Shown here: positions 56,870-64,000 of the stretch, piece by piece
Layout of the letters: every line of letters begins with the position of its first letter
Position numbering within the stretch: the first letter of the stretch is position 1
Assembly: GCF_003265705.1 (NCBI RefSeq)
Contig: NW_020312968.1
Span: 812,305 to 876,304, forward strand
DNA length: 64,000 bases
Reading direction: 5' to 3'
Origin: Callorhinus ursinus
Taxonomy: Eukaryota; Chordata; Mammalia; Carnivora; Otariidae
Made by a program: the position numbers and the translations under genes
The notes under the pieces: generated by a model
Told to the model about the DNA's origin: nothing
The model's input: the letters and a program-made list of their open reading frames with translations, nothing else
Databases searched by the model: none

Positions 56870-58025
56870 TTATTTTAAGTTATTATTTTACAATTACTAT
56901 TTTTTAGAGCAGTTTCAGGTTACCGAAAAATTGAATGGCAAGTCCAGAGTTCCCATATACTCCTTTTCCATCCTTCTACTTGTGCTTACAAGATTCTCCC
57001 ATTATTAACAACTTATATTAGGGTGGTACATTTTTTATAACTAATAAGCCACCATCGATACATTATTATTAACTAAAGCCAATAGTTTACAGTAGGGTTG
57101 GCTCTTGCCGTTGTACCTTCTGTGGGTTTTGACAAATGTATAATGATATGTATCCATCATTATAATATACAGAGTAGTTTCACTGCCTTAAAAAATCTCT
57201 GCTCTGTCATCCCTCCGCGCCCCCTAACCCCTGGCAACCACTGATGTTTTTATTGTCTCCATGGTTTTATCATTTCCAGAATATCATATACTCGAAATCA
57301 TACAGTACATGGCCTTTCATATTGGTTTCTTTCACTTAGCATATGCATTTCGGTTTCCTCCATGTCTTGTCATGGCCCGAGAGCTCATTTGGAACCGAGT
57401 AATATTCCATTGTCTGCATACACCCCAGTTTGTTTATCCATTCTCCTATTGGAAGACATTGGTTAATTCCAAGTTTTGGCATTTATGAATAAAGCTGCTA
57501 TCAACATTCACGTGCAGGCTTTTATGTGGACCTTGTATTTTTAAGATCCATCCATGTTGTTATTTGTGCAGTCAATGTACAAACATAAATCTGGCTATCC
57601 CGTTCTCTATAGTCCTCTGTGTACTCTGTTGTGTGTCCCACCACATCTCATTATCCTCTCTTCCAACGATGGGCATCCATAGCGCTTCCAAGTCTCTGTT
57701 ACCATGACTAAGTTGCCATGATCACCTCCATATCTCCTCTGGTCCTGTGTAAGAATGTCTTTGTCATATATACTTGGGAACAGAATGTCTACCTGGATCT
57801 GTATAGACTTAATTTGACTAGGTAGTATCAGGTTGCTCTCCAGAATGGAGGAAACAGTCAATTTTCCCCCAGCTGGGCATGAAAATCCCAAGATCCACAC
57901 ATCTTCACAAATACCTGGTGTTGGCCAGCTGAATTGTATCGTTTTTATACCCATCACTGCATTCTGGTGGGTATAAAAAGATATCTCATTGCTCCTCAAT
58001 TTGCATTTCTCTGATTACTGGTTTG
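56870..58025 (-). repeat. Old L1M LINE, antisense, about 1.15 kb
   Basis: AGAGCAGTTTCAGGTTACCG, GTGGGTTTTGACAAATGTAT, CCCCTGGCAACCACTGATGT, ATATTCCATTGTCTGCATAC, TGAATAAAGCTGCTATCAAC and ATTTGCATTTCTCTGATTAC appear in antisense L1M order, from 3' UTR into the end of ORF2. Decayed, no coding capacity. Confidence 0.85.
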
Positions 58026-58429
58026 AATTCATTAAACTTTGAGCTCCCTCTTCTCAAAATTGCACATTTATGTCCCCTTAAAGTCTATCTTCTCTCTACA
58101 TAAAATGTCCTTAAGGTCATTAGATAAGCCCATGCTCTCTGGCATGTATCCCTCTCTGGGAGCACACCATTGCTTTTCTCTCACTACACATAGTGGATCT
58201 TTTCACATTTTTCCAATGCCCAGGTGCTCCACACCAAGAAGTTGAATGCTAAGTGTGCTCTGATATGCCAGACCCAAGTTACTCAAATCCTGTTGTGGGG
58301 AAAATGCACAGAAAGGGCACACAGAGTTTTGTACATTATAGCATCCATTTTATAGAAAGAGGGTTTTTCATGGTTACAGGAGAATATATACTGAATTCTC
58401 ATTAATTAGAAATGACAAGCTCAGCAAGA
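58026..58429. other. No gene seen
   Basis: Unique-looking DNA. Confidence 0.35.
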
Positions 58430-58740
58430 GTTTCAAAAAGAAACTAATTTGCCAATGGATTATGTATAGGTGCCTTGTTGAATGAAAACTGAAGTCTATT
58501 ACATTGCGCACCAACATGTGTAATATTTATGCCTTGTTTGAGGGTCTTGTTTGCAGAGTAAATACACATTTAGTTTTACCTAGCTGCTTAGTTATTAATA
58601 TGGCTGAAGAAATGAAAAGAATTATTGTCTGATGTTTTTTACTATTCACTATTCTGTTAAAAACTAGATTAATTTAGTGAGATTATACATGTCACTTACT
58701 GATACTGTCATTTTTGTTGTATGCACTTTTTACTGTAAGG
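58430..58740. promoter_or_regulatory. Candidate conserved noncoding block (AT-rich)
   Basis: Repeat-free AT-rich DNA with homeodomain-type motifs (GCTTAGTTATTAATATGGCT, ACTAGATTAATTTAGTGAG). Texture only; unproven. Confidence 0.22.
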
Positions 58741-59489
58741 ATTTTTTTTTTCCCGAAGACCTTCTTTTTTTGAAAATGGGAATTCAAGTATTCTCAAACT
58801 CAGTTTCTGGCATGAATTAACGGAGGATCGCTCCCCACTTTAAAAGTGAGGGGAAGGACTTTTTTTTGTTTTTGTTTTTGTTTTTAAATAGAGACAGTCC
58901 CAGGTCATTGCCTGGGGCAGAGATGTGATCTTGCAGTCTACAAGACTCTTGTATAAAAGAAATGTCTAAAGGTCTGCTTGGTGCAGTTGGGATGTGTCTT
59001 TCAGTGTCTCCTTTGAGTTTCCTCTTCCTATTTCTGGTCTGTTCCTGAGGTACTGTTTATATCCTCCAGAAGTTTTTCTTTTCAAAAACTTAAACAAGCT
59101 GTGGAGTCCCCTAGCAGGGGATCTTAAATGCATGTTGAGTAAGGAAATAAGTGAATGTGGTGAAGATTTAAGGGTTGATTTCCTTTCTCCAGGAAGATCT
59201 GATTTTTAATAGAGGTATCTTGAAAAAATGAAACATACAAAGTTTGAAAATCCAAAGCCATTAACTCTGAAAGAGGGTTCTGGGGTAAGGAGAGGTTAAT
59301 GGGGGATATTTTGAGTAAGGAGAGTTAGCCAGACACCATCCAATGACACCTCATAGGCAGGTACCAAAGTTACTCACTCACAGTTCAATTTTATTCCACT
59401 TGGAAAAGTCATCAAGACCTCCCGCGTCCGGGCTTCCGGGCTTGGCCTGAGACAGTTACATAAATACCCATCTTCACAGTTTAATAAGG
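58741..59489. other. No gene; T-rich (TTTTTG)n tract
   Basis: A TTTTTG-type tract at 58861-58885; the rest is unique-looking. Confidence 0.4.
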
Positions 59490-59675
59490 AAAATAGAAAC
59501 ATTGACATAATATGATACAGTTTGAGAGGTTTTGTTCATGAAGTGTGCACAGTGAAGCCAGAAGTAGGAAATAACTCGTCCTGGGAAAATCCAGGAGGCT
59601 TTCGAGAAGTGGCATTTGAATCCTATTCTCTAGATCTTAGAGAATGAGGAATTCAGCAAGTGACTGGTAATGAAA
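59490..59675 (-). repeat. Probable L2 fragment, antisense
   Basis: TCCAGGAGGCTTTCGAGAAG followed by TGGCATTTGAATCCTATTCT resembles reverse-complement L2. Confidence 0.45.
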
Positions 59676-60589
59676 AGAATGGGAGATTAAAATTACCATA
59701 GACCAATCTTAATATTATAGATCACCAAGAGAGACATAAATGACCTGACAAATACCCTAAAGCCACATGCTTTGGGACATTTTGCTAAAATAGGTCAAGA
59801 TATGATGGGGACATACCATTCAACCATACCAACTCCTCTTACATTTGTATCACCTTTTTCAAGGGCAGAGTCTTTTCTCTTTTCATTCTTAGATTGCCTT
59901 GGTATATGCCTGTGTTGTGACAATCAAGGTTGATTGTCTTGGATTAGTTATACTGTTGAGTTTAATTTTCCTTTTGAGCTGTTAACCATTCCAAATGTGC
60001 TTGAGTCTGTGATTAGTTTTGCTGCAGAGATTTTCTGTTTGGGGACGTGGGTAGCTTTTCAACCCTGCTTTTCTCTCAGCATTATGCAGATTTAATAAGA
60101 ACTCTGGTTATAGGGAATTTGGGGAGACAAAGAGATGTTAAACCAATATTATGTTTGTATTTATTAACCTCTGAGCATATTCTGAGCAATGAAGGAGGAA
60201 TGGCTGCTACCCCAAGGGGTCAGAGTTAACAAAGAAATGACCAAGTAGGTTTCATTATAAAGCCTGGCTTTTCCCCTTATGCCCTCCCACCGGTTTAGTC
60301 TTCTGGAAGGAACGGTGGCGGCCAATAGGGAAAGGCCACTCCCTGCCTTCTGTGACTTATCTGAGATGGCTATACCATTTCATCATGCTCTGGAATAAAT
60401 GAATACTGCCTGCCAAGTACTTGTTGCCATTTCCACAGCAGGTGAGAGTTCCGATTACTGGGTTCTAAAAAAAAAAAGCGCTTTGGGCGAGGGCACAATG
60501 GCTTTCTATATATTTATTGCAAGTACAGTGATGTGCATCTGAAGAGAATCTTAAGAAAACATTAAGACAGAAGGGGAGGTATTTAAGCA
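59676..60589. other. No gene seen
   Basis: Unique-looking DNA. The 12-A run at about 60469-60480 is 75 bp from the nearest AATAAA, too far to support a retrocopy end. Confidence 0.4.
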
Positions 60590-60730
60590 TGGTAGTCAGG
60601 AAAGCCGGCTTCTAGTCTTGGGTAGATGATGGGCTTTTAGAGTGGACCTCCCAACACCTCAGCTCTCTTGTCTGTAACATGAGGGTGGACTCGATGACTT
60701 CTCAGACCTTTACCTTTTTGTGAAACCTCA
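60590..60730 (+). repeat. MIR-family remnant
   Basis: CACCTCAGCTCTCTTGTCTG, TAACATGAGGGTGGACTCGA and TGACTTCTCAGACCTTTACC. Confidence 0.65.
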
Positions 60731-60859
60731 CGTGACAGTTCGATGTAAACTGTGTTGTGCAATCTGAGTTTTTGAGAATGGGGGTGGAATTCTCATCTGT
60801 GATATTATTATTTACCCCATATATCTCCACCCCTTCTTTCTTGCTAACAAAAAACGCTA

Positions 60860-61130
60860 CTGTTTAGTTTTTGGAGGGAGTGGGGTTAGCATTGCATCCA
60901 GCATTCAGAGAGCGGATCACTTTCCCAATATCATTTTTGCAAGGGGGTTTGGCCACATGACACACTTCTGGCCCAAGGATCCTAAGAAGACATTTGCTGG
61001 GAGCTCTAAGAAGACTTTTACTTCTCCTGATAAAATTAATGACCATTCTTCTTCCTACCTGGAATGAGGGCAGGAACTGTAGTAGTTGTCTCATGATTAT
61101 GAGGTAAAATCATGTTGTACTGGACTTCTG
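60860..61130 (-). repeat. Possible ancient repeat, family not assigned
   Basis: GGCCACATGACACACTTCTG, TTTACTTCTCCTGATAAAAT and CTACCTGGAATGAGGGCAGG occur in the order seen in a common eutherian repeat. Its strand and name are uncertain. Confidence 0.35.
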
Positions 61131-62339
61131 AGCAGCACATATCTCCAGAACTATTATACAACATGAGTAAAGTCACCCTTACTTGTTTTAAGTCATTATA
61201 GGTTTCTTTTCTGTTACTTGCAACACTGTCCCTTCCTTTTGGGCCTTGAAGGCCAGTATATGAATCCTAGTAAGGTGAAATTAGCCTCTTCAGGATGGAA
61301 CTAGTCATTTAAAAGGCTAAATGTTTAGATTTTAATCCTGCTCTGTAATCTCTAAAGTAGCTGTTCTTTTAAATATGTATGGAAAAAGTCACGCTATTTC
61401 AAACTATCTATGCCATACCCCTATAGATTGTATGGCCAAGATAACTTGAAACAGAGGCTGGGATAGAGGGATGCCCGGGGCAAAATGTGATATAGAAAAG
61501 TTACCTAACTCAAGCCAATGCATTTCTTCTTTGTCTACTTCACTCTTTTCTTTTATTCTACCCTGCTCCTTTCTTATATCTTGTATTACAAAGGCCTGAA
61601 TGATTACCTTGCTGGCAATGAAATAACAGAAACTTCTCAACAAGTTAGGGAAGAAGAGGAAGAAACTGAGAAAGTGAAGCTGGGATCTCTTTTTGGCAGG
61701 CAGAGGAGGGGGCAAGGTTGCAAAGTCTTGCGTCCATAATTTTTGTTCTACACTTTGAATAAGACTGTATATAATTGTCCTGGGAAGGCCGCTGTCTTTA
61801 TTAAAGGGTGAATTGGACAGGTCTCCTACTTTATTCAGTCCCTTGCTACTCAATACCCCTGTTTCTACCTATGTTCTTCATCCAGAGCATTGCATCCAGG
61901 TTCATATCAAATTCTGGGATGACCTACTTTTAATTCTTTGAGTTGCTGGGATAGCAAAGCTGTGACCCTGACAATGGGAGTCCGATCAATGAACAATCCC
62001 AATTCTTTCAAATACATCAAATCTCTTTTCCTCTATTACAAAAGAGAAAAATTCTTGTTGCCCAAAACTTTGAGATGATATGTCTCTTCCCCTAGGCATA
62101 TTTACTGTTGACCTCAGATAGGTGAATTTTACTTTAATATGGCTTTTAAGAAAGGAATATGAAGCTCAGAATAGCAAAAGCCCATTTGAAATAGTTGCAG
62201 GGATTGAGAACATAGGATATTGGGAATGTTGGAAGTAAATTCTTTTTTTCTGAAATTTTCAAAACACTTTCTGGATCAGCAGTCCTCCTTCCCCCCTTGA
62301 CAAGAAATTCTATGGTTCATAGGAACACACTGGTTTAAT
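61131..62339. other. No gene seen
   Basis: Unique-looking DNA. A reverse frame of 149 codons (61404-61853) has no recognisable domain and includes low-complexity K/F-rich parts. Confidence 0.4.
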
Positions 62340-63260
62340 AAAATTGGCCTTCTTCCTTCTACTAAAAGTTTACCTGCGAGAGCCCCGAACATAATAAAAT
62401 CAGATTATGAAGGCAATCATATTTACTTGTAATAAATCAAATCTTGCAGACATCAGTTAAGTCTCCCTACTGCACTGGGACAATATCATGCGTGCATACA
62501 TCAATACCTGAGGTGTCAGAAATATATTTCATAAGTTCAGAAAAATTGCACATACACTTGCAGCCCCATTATGAGTAGTGAATTTGTAATGTGAACATTA
62601 TGATGTATAAAGTGGCTTTGTTCCTACATTTAATAAGCACCACATGTCAAGCCCACAAACATAATGGAATTTGCTGGTGATTTCTTACCATTAAATGTAG
62701 GTTATTGTTTTCAGGGAAAAAAAAAAAGAGAACTTTTCCATGCTTTGCTAACATTATCCATTTCTAAGCATATGACCTCCTTCAATATAGTAGCAGCCTC
62801 TTTAAATTAGTAAATAAATAAATAAAACCAGACCTACCACTGTGACATTAAATTAGGTTGAACTAAAATAACTGTTGGCCCCAGCCTTTGTCTAGAATTA
62901 GCTGCTATGAAAATCTATGCCTTTCCTTTTCAAAAACATCTTTTAAAATTATAGCAGCCCCAAAACGCACTGTCTTCTATAGAAAGGTCCCAGTATAATA
63001 CAGCATTTTCAGGATGGATTCATTGAAATTTTATGGCTTTTTCCTCCGACCCAATACTTCATGTTGCTAGCTTATTTATAAAGGGTTATAAAATGGAGTT
63101 TGAGTTTAAAGAGTTAGTAAATTTTATAGAGGTGGTTTGGGAGGGTTGGCATGTGTGTGTATTTGTTTTGTTTTAAGTATCTTTTAAAAGTTTGGTAGGT
63201 TTATTATAAGAATGGGTCTATGCCCCTCTTTTAAGAATCTCTGAGGAAGTGGTGATAAAA
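62340..63260. promoter_or_regulatory. Candidate conserved noncoding block (AT-rich)
   Basis: Roughly 900 bp of repeat-poor AT-rich DNA (for example CAAATCTTGCAGACATCAGT, TAATAAGCACCACATGTCAA, GTTGCTAGCTTATTTATAAA) with no frames of note. The texture suggests possible conserved noncoding sequence. Confidence 0.22.
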
Positions 63261-63849
63261 ATAAATAAGCAGACTCTCCTTTCTTTCATTTGTTTTCTCA
63301 AAAAAAAAAAAAATCTTCTCTCAACAATCTGTGTCTGTGAGCTCTTACTGCATTAGTATATTAACTTGTGTTCTCTTAGTGGAGGGGGTAATGGTTAGAG
63401 AAGTTTGAAAGATAAGAAGGGGCGGCAGTAAAATTGACAAACTTGTATGGATCCGACGTTGGACGCAGGAGACAAGTGCATTTCAGACGTGCCTGGTGAC
63501 ACTGGAAATGTGGGTTCTACTGGGCAATAGTAACATCGATCAGCCAAGGTCACTGCTTTATACTGTCTCAAGCGGTGGCATCTGGAAAGATTTCAGACTC
63601 CCCATGAGCTTCTTCTTCATTCTTTTCCACTCTGTTCCACACCTTTCCATCTGTTCTCTCCTTTTCCAGTCCTTTCTTTTCCATTCCTCATCATTTTTAT
63701 TAGAGTACATCCTAGTTGCCTTGGCTATTTTAAGCATTTGGTAAATGAAATGTTTGATGAAGTCTATTGTCATGGGGCTTACAGCATAAGGCGAGAAGAC
63801 AGGGACAGCACACCAAGGAGTCACTGATAATAGAAGATTCTAACACTTT
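63261..63849. other. No supported gene
   Basis: A 13-A run at about 63301-63313 lies 40 bp downstream of AATAAA-like AAATAAATAAG. No parental gene could be recognised upstream, so a retrocopy is not called. Confidence 0.35.
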
Positions 63850-64000
63850 GGAGCGCCTGGGTGGCTTGGTTGGTTAAGCATCAGACTCTTGATTTCAGAT
63901 CAGGTCATAGTCTCAGGGTCGTGAGACTGAGCCCCACGCGGGACTAGGCACTCAGTGGGGAGTCTGCTTGGGATTCTCTCTCCCTCTCCCCGCTCCCAAC
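63850..64000 (+). mobile_element. Carnivore SINE, plus strand, cut by window end
   Basis: Head GGAGCGCCTGGGTGGCTTGG, GGTTAAGCATCAGACTCTTG, CAGGTCATAGTCTCAGGGTC and CT-rich body; the 3' end lies outside the window. Confidence 0.95.

Noticed and set aside
60469..60480. 12-A run as a possible retrocopy tail
   Set aside because: The nearest AATAAA is about 75 bp upstream and no parental gene is recognisable.
61404..61853. 149-codon reverse frame
   Set aside because: No domain recognised, contains low-complexity F/S and K-rich parts, no promoter or splice context.
1..64000. CRISPR array, operon, phage or bacterial features
   Set aside because: All tandem repeats are microsatellites or slippage duplications; carnivore SINEs, MIR and L2 throughout show this is mammalian nuclear DNA.
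1..64000. Small structural RNA genes (tRNA, U6, 7SK, Y RNA, 5S)
   Set aside because: The only tRNA-like promoter boxes are inside carnivore SINEs; no other small RNA signature was seen by eye, though a covariance-model scan was not possible.

Overview
This window is non-coding mammalian nuclear DNA, almost certainly from a carnivore and probably a caniform (dog, bear, seal or weasel lineage). The diagnostic signal is ten copies of the tRNA-Lys-derived carnivore SINE (head GGGGCGCCTGGGTGGCTCAG, inner GATCGAGCC, pyrimidine-rich body, (AAATA)n/A tail), together with carnivore-type L1 3' ends. Beneath them lies the usual eutherian fossil layer: MIR, L2, MER5/hAT-Charlie, Tigger, old L1M, MLT1/MLT2 LTRs and an ERVL internal fragment. 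No functional protein-coding gene could be supported. The open frames in the window are short, mutually overlapping and mostly fall inside repeats.

The one recognisable host gene sequence is a processed retrocopy of SERF1 at about 13.70-14.14 kb. It has a 61-codon frame with no internal stop and an intact stop codon, a 3' UTR, an AATAAA signal and an A tail, but its start codon is changed to ACG.

Layout. 0-5.4 kb: Tigger end, MIR, L2 copies, an L2 split by a SINE, a perfect 12-bp hairpin and an L1 3' end carrying a G-quadruplex motif. 5.4-12.3 kb: mostly unique DNA with a few MIRs, including a repeat-free AT-rich block at 9.1-9.8 kb. 12.4-16.2 kb: SINE, SERF1 retrocopy, MER5-like remnant. 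16.2-19.0 kb: a carnivore L1 with a nested young SINE (target-site duplications visible for both), an MLT1-type LTR and an ERVL pol remnant. 20.4-21.4 kb: three SINEs in opposite orientations. 22.1-23.4 kb: an old repeat, a CpG-dense 200-bp block and a locally duplicated motif. 24-33 kb: MIR/L2 remnants. 35-42.8 kb: MER5 copies, a long L2, a SINE, and an L2 interrupted by an MLT2 LTR. 45.7-48.5 kb: an old repeat and L2/MIR remnants. 50.4-52.3 kb: repeat-poor sequence with dense homeodomain-type motifs that looks like a conserved regulatory block, interrupted by a (TA)n/(CTT)n satellite containing a 100-N assembly gap. 53-58 kb: MIR, MER5, two SINEs and a long antisense L1M. 58-64 kb: mainly unique AT-rich DNA, ending in a truncated SINE.

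The window therefore reads as an intergenic or deep intronic segment, possibly regulatory. Repeat family names come from memory of consensus sequences, not from a search, so boundaries are approximate (often +/-20 bp) unless a target-site duplication fixes them. I saw no evidence of a novel multi-gene system.
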